Positions 1 through 8,402 are shown, numbered from the stretch's first letter. The stretch is DNA of 64,000 bases from Roseitalea porphyridii (GCF_004331955.1 NZ_CP036532.1:2108001-2172000); one strand, 5' to 3'. Numbers and translations: made by a program. Notes: generated by a model from the sequence alone, not told the origin.

Positions 1-294
1 TTGCAGGTTTGCGATCTTCGCCTCGATCTCGCCGATCTTGTCGAGCGCCAGCGCCTTCACGTCCGCGCTCGCCCGTGCCTCGTCCTCGTAGAGCGACAGC
101 AGCAGCCGGCATTCCTCGATCGAGAACCCCAGGCTCCGCGCACGCTGCACGAACCGCAGCCTGTGGATGTCCCGCTCGGAATAGTCGCGATAGCCGTTGG
201 CCGCGCGCGCCGGGCGGACGAGGCCGATCTCCTCGTAATAGCGGATGGTCTTGGCGGGCAGCTCAGTCGCTTCCGCCGCCGTGCCGATGTTCAT
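1..294 (-). CDS. cueR: MerR-family copper-responsive regulator (CueR/HmrR-like), C-terminus off window
   Basis: The first 98 codons of a MerR-type DNA-binding regulator are present; the rest lies beyond base 1. A winged-helix HTH begins at the N-terminus, with the family-typical KTIRYYEEIGL at about residues 15-25. It is followed by NGYRDYS and the start of the dimerisation helix (ARSLGFSIEECR, about 52-63). CueR/HmrR proteins sense Cu(I) through two C-terminal cysteines and activate copper efflux genes. Those cysteines are outside the window, so the metal assignment rests on the CueR-like N-terminal half only. The start ATG is embedded in the end of the small upstream ORF (32-nt overlap), which suggests translational coupling. 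Confidence 0.8.
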   Translation of the reverse strand, partial: MNIGTAAEATELPAKTIRYYEEIGLVRPARAANGYRDYSERDIHRLRFVQRARSLGFSIEECRLLLSLYEDEARASADVKALALDKIGEIEAKIANLQ

Positions 295-493
295 CGCCGA
301 TCCCCAGTTCCGAATGGCCATAGGTGGCGCGCAGCCGGTCGATCTCGACATCGGTGAAGCCGATCGCGCGGGCGCGCTGCAGGAAGAGCGCAAAGCTGTC
401 CGGTTCGCGCGCGCCGTCGTCGCGCGTTCCAAGTGCCTTTTCCTTCAATGCCCGCTCGTGCTTCATCGTCTCGCTTTCGTCGTTCGGCTTCAT
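263..493 (-). CDS. Small hypothetical protein overlapping the cueR-like start
   Basis: This 76-residue frame reads into the first 32 nt of the MerR-family gene. Codon third positions are GC-rich along its length, as in neighbouring true genes. The centre (LFLQRARAIGFTDVEIDRL) has an amphipathic-helix look resembling the MerR core helix. No family is recognised. The 493 ATG has no well-spaced Shine-Dalgarno; an internal ATG at 466 (MKHERALKEK) is an alternative start. If real it would be co-translated with the copper regulator. It could also be a chance open frame in GC-rich DNA. Confidence 0.45.
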   Translation of the reverse strand: MKPNDESETMKHERALKEKALGTRDDGAREPDSFALFLQRARAIGFTDVEIDRLRATYGHSELGIGDEHRHGGGSD

Positions 494-685
494 CCTACGT
501 GCCCGGACCGCTCGCGGCCTTCTGACATTGTCGTGTGATGATGCGCCAAAGCTTTTTTTTGCGCCTTCCAGTCACAGGAAGGTCAAGCCGCTGGCCGCTG
601 CACAATTCGCAGATGATATGGGGTCACGTACTGGCCCGTTCCACAGCCGGCCGCAGCGACGCGGCGTCGCGGCCGCATGGAGAAG

Positions 686-925
686 TCAGCCCTGCCCGGC
701 ATCGGACGGCGGGTGGATATTGATGAAGAAGGGCCGGCCGCCGACCGTAACGAGCCGTGCTGTGCCCGATCCGAAGGCGTCGGCGATTGCCACGCCAAGT
801 TCGCCGGGAACGGGCTGACCGGCCTCGACGACGCGGTCGCGGCCGTCCGCAAGGTCGGTGATGACCGCCACGGCCCGGCCCGCCGCACGGGCGCGGTTGA
901 CCGATTTGAGCACGAACGGATCCAT
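686..925 (-). pseudogene. Truncated XdhC-family gene (second subunit, Rossmann domain missing)
   Basis: The 79-residue product opens like the N-terminal module of the longer rhizobial XdhC-family protein. It has MDPFVLKSVNRARAAGRAV, a LADGRDRVV turn, GELG and a GGRPFFINIH strand. In full-length relatives this strand leads directly into a Rossmann-fold domain of about 150 residues. Here the frame ends after IHPPSDAGQG, and the bases down to 500 contain no continuation that I can recognise. XdhC proteins help insert sulfurated molybdenum cofactor into xanthine-dehydrogenase-type enzymes. It lies 3 nt downstream of the first-subunit gene. I read it as a deletion remnant. Confidence 0.6.
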
Positions 926-928
926 CGC

Positions 929-1249
929 CTAGCCGACCCGCTCGATATAGACACGCATTGTGGCGTCTTCCGGCGATCCGGGTGCCCCGGAGCCATCGAG
1001 ATCGATGATCTCTGGCGCACCCGATTCGATCACCGCGCGGGCCCGTGCGACGATCGCCGCTTCGATCCTTTCGTTCCCCAACGAGCCAGCGATCGCATCG
1101 TCCTCGTCGACCGCCATCTGCTGTCCGACCCGCAGCGCCACGGCCGGCGGACACGCGATGAGCGACGCGATCGCGACCTCGCGCCCCTGTCTCATCGCCC
1201 GCTCGGCGAAGTCGAGCGGATGGTCGGAAGCGTCCGTCATCGTGAACAT
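929..1249 (-). CDS. XdhC/CoxI N-domain protein, degenerate
   Basis: This 106-residue protein resembles the short first partner of split XdhC pairs. It has a helix, then REVAIASLIACPPAVALRVG, then an IAGSLGNERIEAAIVARA segment, and ends in MRVYIERVG. In functional relatives the middle reads GSVSGGCVEG and the end follows a GLxCGG loop. Both Cys-Gly motifs are absent here (GSLGNERIEA, and ATMRVYIE directly), although overall length and secondary-structure pattern are kept. It is therefore probably inactive or repurposed. The start at 1249 sits 2-3 nt behind a GGGGGGAG run; an ATG at 1240 gives a spacing of 11. The truncated partner gene follows directly. Confidence 0.6.
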   Translation of the reverse strand: MFTMTDASDHPLDFAERAMRQGREVAIASLIACPPAVALRVGQQMAVDEDDAIAGSLGNERIEAAIVARARAVIESGAPEIIDLDGSGAPGSPEDATMRVYIERVG

Positions 1250-1354
1250 TTCTCCCCCCGGTCGGCCGAGCCTACGGCGTTCCGGCGCCCGCGAAAAGCA
1301 GCGCTATCTTGGCTGGTGCTTGCCCTTTGCGATGCGCCGGTGCATCACGGCGCC

Positions 1355-2353
1355 ATGGCTGCGCGCGCACTGTTCCTTGCGGCGATCATCGCCCTTTCGG
1401 CCGCCCTGCCGGCGCGGGCCGCCGAGGGCGCGGCGCTGATCGCGCCCATGTCCGGCACGTTCGAGGCGCTCGGGCGCGACATGCGCCGCAGCGCGACCGC
1501 GATTTTGGGCGACGACCTGCCGGTGATCGACGATCAGTGCGAGCCCGAACCGGCGGCAGCGGCCGCGCGCGACACGATCGTTGCCGGCGACCGGATCGTC
1601 ATCGGCCTGCCCTGCATCGATGCGTTCGATGCGGCCATGCCGCTCCTCGCCGAGGCCGCGATCCCGGTGCTCGCCGTCGGCGTGCGCGCGCCCGACATCA
1701 CCACGCCGCCGCGTGATCATGACGGCCCGTGGCCGGTGTTCCGCGTCGGCCCGCGCACCGGCGACGAGGTCGAGGCGCTCGCCGCCTACGTCGCCGCCGA
1801 CTGGCGCGAGGAGAATTTCGCGGTGATCGACGACGGCACGCTCTACGGACGCGAACTGTCCGAGGACATCAGGCTGATGCTGGCCGACCGGGCGCTCGAA
1901 CCGGTGTTCGTCGACACCTACCGGCCGCTTCTGGAGAACCAGACGCCGCTGGTGCGGCGGCTGCAGCGGTCCGGCGCCACCCACGTCATCATTGGCGGCG
2001 ACGCGCGCGATGCCGCCGTCATCGCCGCCGATGCCGAGCGCATCGGCTACGATCTCACGCTCGCCGGCGGCAGCATCCTGATCGCGCCGCCCGACGATGG
2101 CCGCCTGCCCGACGGCACCATCATCGCCGCGGTACCGTACGATATGGATCTGGCCGCGATGGCCGCCCGGATCGCCAGGCAGGCGCTCGCATCGGACCTG
2201 CCGATCGCCGAAGCGCTGCGCATCGCGACCTTCGCCACGGCCGCCGGGCCCCTTTCCTTCAACGCCACCGGCGAACCGGACCTCGACTTCGTGCGCATTC
2301 ACGCGGTCCGCGACGGCCGACCGCAACCAGTGCCAGCAAACGGGGACGGATGA
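1355..2353 (+). CDS. Periplasmic ligand-binding protein (branched-chain amino-acid type, lone)
   Basis: This 332-residue exported protein has a signal peptide (hydrophobic LFLAAIIALSAALPARA, residues 5-21). The body follows the type I periplasmic binding fold: LIAPMSGTFEALGRDM near the N-terminus, an FRVGPRTGDEV segment at the hinge, FAVIDDGTLYGREL, and ATHVIIGGDARDAAVIAADA. Such proteins bind amino acids or small amides for LIV-type ABC importers. No permease or ATPase gene is adjacent, so it may work with a distant transporter or act as a sensor. Two cysteines (DDQCEP and GLPCID) could form a disulfide. The start ATG at 1355 was chosen because it opens the signal peptide. The next gene begins 4 nt after its stop. 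Confidence 0.72.
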   Translation: MAARALFLAAIIALSAALPARAAEGAALIAPMSGTFEALGRDMRRSATAILGDDLPVIDDQCEPEPAAAAARDTIVAGDRIVIGLPCIDAFDAAMPLLAEAAIPVLAVGVRAPDITTPPRDHDGPWPVFRVGPRTGDEVEALAAYVAADWREENFAVIDDGTLYGRELSEDIRLMLADRALEPVFVDTYRPLLENQTPLVRRLQRSGATHVIIGGDARDAAVIAADAERIGYDLTLAGGSILIAPPDDGRLPDGTIIAAVPYDMDLAAMAARIARQALASDLPIAEALRIATFATAAGPLSFNATGEPDLDFVRIHAVRDGRPQPVPANGDG

Positions 2354-2357
2354 CGCC

Positions 2358-3371
2358 ATGACGCCCGGAGACCGCAACCTGATCACCGACATTGCCGGCC
2401 TGAAGGTCGGCCAGGCGACCCATGCCCGCATCAAGTCGGGCGTCACCGCGATCATCTGCGACGAGCCGGCGGCCGCCGGCGTCAAGGTGCTCGGCGGCGC
2501 CCCCGGCACGCGCGAGACCGACCTGCTCGAACCACACAACACGGTCGAGGGCGTCGATGCGATCGTGCTCGCCGGCGGATCGGCCTTCGGTCTCGATGCG
2601 GCCGCCGGCGTGCAGGACTGGCTGGCCGAGCAGGGACGCGGCTTTCCCGTCGGCCCGCACCGCGTGCCGATCGTGCCTGCGGCGATCCTGTTCGACCTGA
2701 TCAATGGCGGCGACAAGAACTGGGGCGACAGGTCGCCCTATCGCGCGCTCGGCAATCTCGCCGCGCAGAGCGCCGGGCCCGATTTCGCGATCGGCAGCCA
2801 TGGCGCCGGCGCGGGCGCGCTGACCGCCACCCTCAAGGGCGGCCTCGGCTCGGCCTCGGCAATCCTTGACCGGCCGGGCCTGACGGTGGGCGCGCTCGTC
2901 GCGGTCAATTGCCTGGGCGCGGTCACCGTCGGCGACACGCCCCATTTCTGGGCCGCCCCGTTCGAACAGGATGGCGAGTTCGGCGATCTCGGACCCGCCC
3001 ATCCGTTTCCGGCCGATGCAACCGATCTGCGCATCAAGTTCCGCGACCTGGTCTCGGACGGCGCCCCCGTGAACACCACCATCGGCGTCGTTGCGACCGA
3101 CGCAAAGCTCACCAAGGCCCAGTGCAAGCGGCTGGCGATCGCCGCCCATGACGGGCTCGCCCGCGCGATATGGCCCGCACACACCCCGTTCGACGGCGAT
3201 TGCATCTTCGCCCTGTCCACCGGCCGCGCCGACACCGGACCCGATCTGGACGTCTTCGTCGATCTGTGCGCGGCCGCCGCCTCGACCATGGCGCGCGCCG
3301 TCGCGCGCGGCGTCTATGCGGCCCATGAAGAGCCGGGGGATATCATGCCGCCCTGGTCGGCGCGCCGTTGA
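2358..3371 (+). CDS. P1 family peptidase (DmpA/BapA-like N-terminal-nucleophile aminopeptidase)
   Basis: This 337-residue protein matches the DmpA/L-aminopeptidase fold. It starts with NLITDIAGLKVGQATHA and contains AIVLAGGSAFGLDAAAGV (about 77-94), FDLINGGDKNW, and the processing region GAPVNTTIGVVATDAKLTK (about 236-254). Family members cleave themselves before a Ser/Thr that becomes the N-terminal nucleophile; here the NTT triplet offers that Thr. They hydrolyse N-terminal amino-acid amides, D-amino-acid or beta-amino-acid peptides. No signal peptide is seen, so it should be cytoplasmic. It follows the binding-protein gene by 4 nt, so the two are probably co-transcribed, which hints at peptide or amide use. 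Substrate specificity cannot be read from sequence. Confidence 0.85.
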   Translation: MTPGDRNLITDIAGLKVGQATHARIKSGVTAIICDEPAAAGVKVLGGAPGTRETDLLEPHNTVEGVDAIVLAGGSAFGLDAAAGVQDWLAEQGRGFPVGPHRVPIVPAAILFDLINGGDKNWGDRSPYRALGNLAAQSAGPDFAIGSHGAGAGALTATLKGGLGSASAILDRPGLTVGALVAVNCLGAVTVGDTPHFWAAPFEQDGEFGDLGPAHPFPADATDLRIKFRDLVSDGAPVNTTIGVVATDAKLTKAQCKRLAIAAHDGLARAIWPAHTPFDGDCIFALSTGRADTGPDLDVFVDLCAAAASTMARAVARGVYAAHEEPGDIMPPWSARR

Positions 3372-3422
3372 CACGGGCCCCTGCCCGCGCCAACCCCGAA
3401 CCAGACAGACCCGGAAGCCGCC

Positions 3423-4097
3423 ATGCGTGACATCAAGATCGCACCCTCCATCCTCGCCTCCGATTTCGCCAGGCTGGGCGAGGAGGTGCGCGACGTCGTC
3501 GCCGCCGGCGCGGACTGGATCCATCTCGACGTGATGGACGGCCATTTCGTGCCCAACATCTCCTACGGGCCCGACGTGATCGCCGCGCTGCGCAAGCACA
3601 CGGACGCACCCTTCGACTGTCACCTGATGATCGCGCCGGCCGATCCGTACCTGGAAGCCTTCGCAAGAGCCGGCTGCGACGTGATCACCGTGCATGCCGA
3701 GGCAGGACCGCACCTGCACCGGTCGCTGCAGGCGATCCGGGCGCTCGGCAAGAAGGCCGGCGTCTCGCTGAACCCGGCAACGCCCGCTTCGGCCATCGAA
3801 CATGTCATTGATATGGTCGATCTGGTTCTGGTGATGAGCGTCAATCCGGGCTTCGGCGGGCAGAAGTTCATCGAGGCCGTGCTGCCCAAGATCGCGGCGA
3901 TCGACGCGATGATCGGCGACCGCCCGATCGATCTGGAAGTCGATGGCGGCATCACCGCCGAGACCGCCGGCCCCTGCGCCAGGGCCGGCGCCAACGCCTT
4001 CGTGGCCGGTTCTGCCGTCTTCAAGGGCGGGACAATCGAGGCCTATCGTGCTAGCATCGGGGCCATTCGGGCGGCGGCGACGGACAACCGGCCATAG
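3423..4097 (+). CDS. rpe: Ribulose-phosphate 3-epimerase
   Basis: This 224-residue TIM barrel interconverts D-ribulose 5-phosphate and D-xylulose 5-phosphate in the pentose phosphate and Calvin pathways. Diagnostic segments are [14 protein letters not shown] at the N-terminus, the metal and acid-base strand [12 protein letters not shown] (about 34-45), FDCHLMI (about 64-70), [13 protein letters not shown] (about 138-150) and LEVDGGI (about 176-182) with the second catalytic Asp. The phosphate-binding AGSAVF follows. Length is normal. It starts the run rpe, DUF2259, membrane protein, purB, all on the plus strand with short gaps. Confidence 0.97.
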   Translation: MRDIKIAPSILASDFARLGEEVRDVVAAGADWIHLDVMDGHFVPNISYGPDVIAALRKHTDAPFDCHLMIAPADPYLEAFARAGCDVITVHAEAGPHLHRSLQAIRALGKKAGVSLNPATPASAIEHVIDMVDLVLVMSVNPGFGGQKFIEAVLPKIAAIDAMIGDRPIDLEVDGGITAETAGPCARAGANAFVAGSAVFKGGTIEAYRASIGAIRAAATDNRP

Positions 4098-4106
4098 GAG
4101 GTCGAT

Positions 4107-4871
4107 ATGGTTGGCGTTTTCTTCTGCAGGCTGCGCGCCTGCCTGGCTCTGGCGCTCATCGCCGCGCTGCTGGTCTTCAATCTCACATCGCAATCGCGGG
4201 CGGGCGATGCGGCCACGCTGAACATTCTGGGTTTCTCCTCGGACGGGTCGGTCTTCGCCTTCGAGGAATATGGCGTGCAGGACGGTTCCGGCTTCCCCTA
4301 CGCGAACCGTTTCTACATCGACACCGAGACCGATACCTTCATGCCCGGTTCGCCGGTCCGCAAACGCATCGACGACGAATCGGCCAGCGTTTCGGAGGTC
4401 CGCGCCCAGGCCCGCAGCGCCGGCCAGGCGATTATCTCCGACGCGCTGCTTGCGGCCAATCCCGGCTACACGGCCGGGCTGAACCCGATCACCGAACTGT
4501 CGGCCGATCCGTTCCGCATGGTCGTCAATCCACGGCCCGTTAATCCGCCGATCGACGCGCCGCTCGAGGTGCGCCTGTCCGAGATGCAGTTCGCCGCCGA
4601 ACCGCCCTGCGACGGCGTCACCGACGCCAGCATCGGCTTCCGGCTGGTGAAGATCGACCCGACGCCCGGCGGCACGACCGAACTGCTCAACGAGGATGAC
4701 AGCGTGCCCTCAAGCCGCGGCTGCCCGCTGGGCTATTCCATCGGCGGGGTCCAGACCTTCTTCCCCGACAAGGCCGACCCGGTCTTCGCGGTGCTGATCG
4801 CAATCCGCTCGTTCGGCTTTGAGGGCCCCGACTTCCGCTGGATGGCCGTGACCGGACCGATCGCGCCCTGA
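4107..4871 (+). CDS. DUF2259 secreted protein
   Basis: The protein has 254 residues. An N-terminal hydrophobic segment (LALALIAALLVFNLTS, about 12-27) acts as a signal peptide or anchor. The mature part begins with the family hallmark ILGFSSDGSVFAFEEYGVQ, followed by YANRFYIDTETDTF. Two cysteines, near PPCDG and RGCPLG, could pair in the periplasm. DUF2259 proteins are predicted exported proteins of unknown function. It lies 9 nt after rpe and is probably co-transcribed with it. The function is not known. Confidence 0.85.
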   Translation: MVGVFFCRLRACLALALIAALLVFNLTSQSRAGDAATLNILGFSSDGSVFAFEEYGVQDGSGFPYANRFYIDTETDTFMPGSPVRKRIDDESASVSEVRAQARSAGQAIISDALLAANPGYTAGLNPITELSADPFRMVVNPRPVNPPIDAPLEVRLSEMQFAAEPPCDGVTDASIGFRLVKIDPTPGGTTELLNEDDSVPSSRGCPLGYSIGGVQTFFPDKADPVFAVLIAIRSFGFEGPDFRWMAVTGPIAP

Positions 4872-4885
4872 CCGGCCGGCCCGCG

Positions 4886-5377
4886 ATGAGCGATGGCGCT
4901 TCACGTGCCGCCTCGCGCGCACAAGGCATCAGGCTGGCGATCGCAGCGCCGGCGCTAGCGGCCGCCATCGCCGTCTGGACCCTTGCCTCGCTGACGCTGC
5001 GCTTCGGATGGGCCCTCGGGCCTCAGCCTGTCACGGTCGCCGCGATCTTCGGCGCCGGCGCGGGCATCGGGTTCGCCATCGCCGCCTTCTTCGCGACACT
5101 CGTTGCGACCGGCACCCGCCGCAGGATGGCACTGACCTTCGGCATCGCCGTCGCAACCATTCTGGCGAGCACGCTGGCGCTCTATTTCCTCGAACACCGC
5201 GCCTATTTCAGCCAGTGGCACGGCCCCGCCCTGTCGCGGGTCTGGTTCATCCAGCAGTTCTACACCGGCGTCGCGGCGGCCGGCCACGTGGCGGTCCTCG
5301 GAACCCGCTATCTCGGCCTGCCCGCCTTGGCGCTTCTGGCCCTTGCGAGCTGGTGGACACACCGCAACGCCGATTGA
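4886..5377 (+). CDS. Four-helix inner-membrane protein, unknown function
   Basis: This 163-residue hydrophobic protein has four predicted membrane helices at about residues 17-41, 48-74, 81-102 and 142-158. A longer loop (YFSQWHGPALSRVWFIQQFY) separates the third and fourth. The family is not recognised. It starts 14 nt after the DUF2259 gene and ends 58 nt before purB, so it belongs to the same plus-strand run. Confidence 0.75.
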   Translation: MSDGASRAASRAQGIRLAIAAPALAAAIAVWTLASLTLRFGWALGPQPVTVAAIFGAGAGIGFAIAAFFATLVATGTRRRMALTFGIAVATILASTLALYFLEHRAYFSQWHGPALSRVWFIQQFYTGVAAAGHVAVLGTRYLGLPALALLALASWWTHRNAD

Positions 5378-5435
5378 GTGTCGGGTCCGGCCCTGATAGG
5401 GCAAACCATCCCGCCACCGCCCTTGCAGGTTCGCC

Positions 5436-6743
5436 ATGATCCCCCGCTATTCGCGACCCGAAATGGTCGCCATCTGGTCGCCCGAGACGAAGTTCCGCAT
5501 CTGGTTCGAGATCGAGGCGCATGCCTGTGACGCACTCGCCAAGGCCGGCGTCATTCCCGAGCGCGCCGCCCAGATCATCTGGGAAAAGGCGGGGTCCGCC
5601 ACCTTCGACGTGGCCCGGATCGACGAGATCGAACGCGAAACGCGCCATGACGTCATCGCCTTCCTGACCCATCTGGCCGAGATCGTCGGGCCCGAAGCGC
5701 GCTTCGTCCACCAGGGCATGACCTCGTCGGACGTGCTCGACACCTGCCTTGCCGTGCAGCTCTCGCGCGCCGCCGACATCCTGCTCGCCGATCTGGACGC
5801 GCTGCTCGCCGCGCTCAAACGCCGCGCCTTCGAGCACAAGGACACGATCACCATCGGTCGCAGCCACGGCATCCATGCCGAGCCGACCACATTCGGTCTC
5901 AAGCTCGCCCAGGCCCATGCCGAATTCGAGCGCTGCAAGTGCCGGCTCGAGGCGGCCCGTGCCGACATCGCCACCTGCGCCATCTCCGGCGCCGTCGGCA
6001 CTTTCGCCAACATCGATCCGGCCATCGAGGCGCATGTCGCCGACGCGATGGGGCTGACCGCAGAACCGATCTCGACCCAGGTGATCCCGCGCGACCGGCA
6101 CGCCATGTTCTTCGCCACGCTCGGCGTGATCGCCTCGTCGGTCGAGCGGCTGGCCGTCGAGGTGCGGCATCTGCAGCGCACCGAGGTGCTCGAGGCCGAG
6201 GAGTATTTCGCGCCCGGCCAGAAGGGCTCGTCGGCCATGCCGCATAAGCGTAACCCGGTCCTGACCGAGAACCTGACCGGCCTTGCGCGCATGGTGCGCG
6301 GCTACGTCACCCCGGCGCTGGAGAACGTCGCGCTGTGGCACGAGCGCGATATCTCTCATTCCTCGGTCGAGCGCATGATCGGCCCGGACGCGACGATCAC
6401 GCTCGACTTCGCGCTGCACCGGCTGACCGGGGTTATCGACAAGCTCGTGGTCTATCCCGAGGCGATGGAAGCCAACCTGCATCGGTTTCGCGGCCTGATC
6501 CACTCCCAGCGCGTGCTGCTGGCGCTCACCCAGGCGGGCGTGTCGCGCGAGGACGCCTACCGGCTCGTCCAGCGCAATGCGATGAAGGTGTGGGAGCAGG
6601 GCAAGGATTTCCTGGACGAACTGCTCGCCGACGACGATGTCCGCGCCCATCTGTCCGAAGACGAGATCCGTGCCCGGTTCGACCTCGGCTACCACACCAA
6701 ACATGTCGACACGATCTTCACGCGGGTCTTCGGCGAGAGCTGA
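5436..6743 (+). CDS. purB: Adenylosuccinate lyase
   Basis: This 435-residue member of the fumarase/aspartase superfamily cleaves SAICAR to AICAR and adenylosuccinate to AMP, releasing fumarate in both steps. It starts with IPRYSRPEM. Catalytic regions visible are HQGMTSSDVLDT (about 91-102), the TIGRSHGIHAEPTTF strand (about 136-150) with the general-acid His, and the signature loop GSSAMPHKRNP (about 265-275) with the mobile catalytic Ser. Length is normal. The SAICAR synthetase gene purC lies 3 kb downstream. Confidence 0.97.
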   Translation: MIPRYSRPEMVAIWSPETKFRIWFEIEAHACDALAKAGVIPERAAQIIWEKAGSATFDVARIDEIERETRHDVIAFLTHLAEIVGPEARFVHQGMTSSDVLDTCLAVQLSRAADILLADLDALLAALKRRAFEHKDTITIGRSHGIHAEPTTFGLKLAQAHAEFERCKCRLEAARADIATCAISGAVGTFANIDPAIEAHVADAMGLTAEPISTQVIPRDRHAMFFATLGVIASSVERLAVEVRHLQRTEVLEAEEYFAPGQKGSSAMPHKRNPVLTENLTGLARMVRGYVTPALENVALWHERDISHSSVERMIGPDATITLDFALHRLTGVIDKLVVYPEAMEANLHRFRGLIHSQRVLLALTQAGVSREDAYRLVQRNAMKVWEQGKDFLDELLADDDVRAHLSEDEIRARFDLGYHTKHVDTIFTRVFGES

Positions 6744-6745
6744 CC

Positions 6746-7399
6746 TCAGCCGTCCGGGCATAGCGAAGGGCTGCCCTGCGCCAGCCACTGGTCGAGCGGC
6801 AGCCGGCGCGGCTCCAGGGAGACGGTCATTTCGGTCGTCTCTTCGCCGATGATGCCCCTTCCCGTGAACACGTTGATGTCGCAGCCACCGGCGGCATCGG
6901 GATCGAGCGTGTCGCGATGGTCGTATGTGAACCCGGCGACCAGCAGGTCGCCGTCGCGCCATGCGAGCGTGACGGTCTGGTACCAGCGGCTGCGACCGAC
7001 CGCTTCATTCTTCGAGATCAGTTGCAGGGAACCGGCGTCGGTGAACGCCACCGCCGGCCGGTTGCCGACCATGCCGCCCGGCAGGCCGCCCCAGGCGGCA
7101 TCGGCGTAGACGCGCCACGGCTGAAGCGCGCCTTTGTCGAGGCCCGTACCGCGCAGCAGGACCAGCGCATGGTCGTCATGCGCCTCGTCCGCGCCGGGCG
7201 CGATGAGAAGCGCGGCGTCGCTCGCCCCGTCGCCATCGAGATCGCCGCTCGCCACCGACACGATCCGGTCGAGCGCGACGGCTTCAAGGTCGCCGGCCTG
7301 CCCAGGCACGGCGGCAAGGAGTGCGACGAACAGGGCCAGGTAACGGACCGTCACCCTTTGTGACCACGTTCGATGCGCTTTACGAAATTGATTTTCCAT
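6746..7399 (-). CDS. Secreted protein with FG-GAP-like Asp-rich segment, unknown function
   Basis: The protein has 217 residues. A hydrophobic stretch (LALFVALLAAVPGQA, about 21-35) forms a signal peptide preceded by an unusually long basic N-terminus. An FG-GAP/VCBS-like calcium-loop motif, SGDLDGDGASDAALL, follows at about residues 52-66. The rest has alternating strands with two cysteines (GGCDIN and SLCPDG). The 7399 ATG has no good Shine-Dalgarno. A GTG inside the frame that opens VTVRYLALF would give a more ordinary signal peptide and may be the true start. It converges with purB, the stops being only 2 nt apart. No function can be assigned. Confidence 0.65.
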   Translation of the reverse strand: MENQFRKAHRTWSQRVTVRYLALFVALLAAVPGQAGDLEAVALDRIVSVASGDLDGDGASDAALLIAPGADEAHDDHALVLLRGTGLDKGALQPWRVYADAAWGGLPGGMVGNRPAVAFTDAGSLQLISKNEAVGRSRWYQTVTLAWRDGDLLVAGFTYDHRDTLDPDAAGGCDINVFTGRGIIGEETTEMTVSLEPRRLPLDQWLAQGSPSLCPDG

Positions 7400-7528
7400 C
7401 GCTTTTCATCCCGTTCACGAGAGCGAGGCCAATTCTGTCGGCGTGAAACGCACCGTGCGCGAACCCATCGCCATCGCAACGCATTTGTTCAGCACCCTGA
7501 GTTGGGGGCAAGTCCAATGGAGGACATC

Positions 7529-7771
7529 ATGACCGACGAACGCGACTACTACTCCACCCATCGCGCCCCGGGCCGCGGCGAAAGCTCATCGAGCGGCATG
7601 CGGTGGGGCGGACTGGCGCTGATCGCCCTTGTGCTGCTGATGGCCGTCTTTTTCGTGTTCGGCTCGAACGCACCCGAAAACGGGACCGAGGCGCCCGATC
7701 TGGCGCCGCCGGCGGCCGAAACGACAGAGCCCGCCCCCGTCGAGCCCGAGCCGGTCGCGCCGATCGAATAA
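7529..7771 (+). CDS. Small single-pass membrane protein with acidic Pro-rich tail
   Basis: This 80-residue protein has a polar N-terminus rich in Ser and Gly, one membrane helix (LALIALVLLMAVFFVFG, about 29-45) and a tail rich in Pro, Glu and Ala. The start at 7529 is preferred over the upstream in-frame ATG at 7517 because GGAGGA at 7519-7524 lies 4 nt before it. The topology is probably N-in with the tail in the periplasm. The family is not recognised. The hydrolase gene follows after 13 nt. Confidence 0.65.
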   Translation: MTDERDYYSTHRAPGRGESSSSGMRWGGLALIALVLLMAVFFVFGSNAPENGTEAPDLAPPAAETTEPAPVEPEPVAPIE

Positions 7772-7784
7772 GGCGCAGGACGAC

Positions 7785-8393
7785 ATGACGGCCCCGCGGT
7801 TGACATCGGCGCGCGGGGCCGCCACCTCGCGGACCATGAAGATCCGCGACGCCGATATCCTCATCATCCCCGGCTACCGCAATTCCGAGCCCGACCATTG
7901 GCAGAGCCGGTGGCAGGCGAAGATGGCGACGGCCCGCCGCGTCGAACAGGCCGAGTGGACCAAGCCGGTGTTCGAAGACTGGGTCGCCAGCGCGCAGGAG
8001 GCGATCGCCGCCTCGAACGGCGACGCCGTGCTCGTCGCCCATTCGCTGGGTGTCACGACCGCCGTGCACGCGATCCATCGCGCGCCCGAACTGGCCGACA
8101 AGGTGCGCGGCGGCTTCTTCGTCGCGCCGCCCGATGTCGCCAATCCGAAGATCCGGCCCCGCCACTTCATGACGTTCGGCCCCTATCCCGAAGACCCTCT
8201 GCCGTTTCCCGCCTTCGTGATCGCCAGCCGCGACGATCACTATACGAGCTTCGAGAAGGCCGAGGAGACCGCCGCGAACTGGGGCGCGCTGCTGGTCGAC
8301 GCTGGCAATTCGGGACATTTGAACGCACAGTCGGGCCACGGGCCGTGGCCGGAAGGACTGATGGTGTTCGCCCGCTTCATGAAGCGGCTGTGA
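7785..8393 (+). CDS. RBBP9/YdeN-type serine hydrolase
   Basis: This small alpha/beta hydrolase of 202 residues starts its fold at ILIIPGYRNSEPDHWQSRW. That is the conserved opening of the DUF1234/RBBP9 family (PGxxxSxxxHWQ). The nucleophile elbow is LVAHSLGV (GxSxG-like, here AHSLG), the acid is probably in the SRDDHYTS loop, and the His is in GNSGHLNAQSGHG. The substrate is unknown; relatives are esterases. A start at 7785 has AGGA five bases upstream; a second ATG at 7836 (MKIRDAD) fits the usual length of the family better. It is cytoplasmic by sequence. Confidence 0.82.
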   Translation: MTAPRLTSARGAATSRTMKIRDADILIIPGYRNSEPDHWQSRWQAKMATARRVEQAEWTKPVFEDWVASAQEAIAASNGDAVLVAHSLGVTTAVHAIHRAPELADKVRGGFFVAPPDVANPKIRPRHFMTFGPYPEDPLPFPAFVIASRDDHYTSFEKAEETAANWGALLVDAGNSGHLNAQSGHGPWPEGLMVFARFMKRL

Positions 8394-8402
8394 CCGTGCC
8401 GG

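Noticed and set aside
2259-4193. Open minus-strand frame of 644 codons
   Set aside because: It runs antisense through the P1 peptidase and rpe genes; its product has no recognisable domain.
5247-6962. Open minus-strand frame of 571 codons
   Set aside because: It is the antisense shadow of purB.
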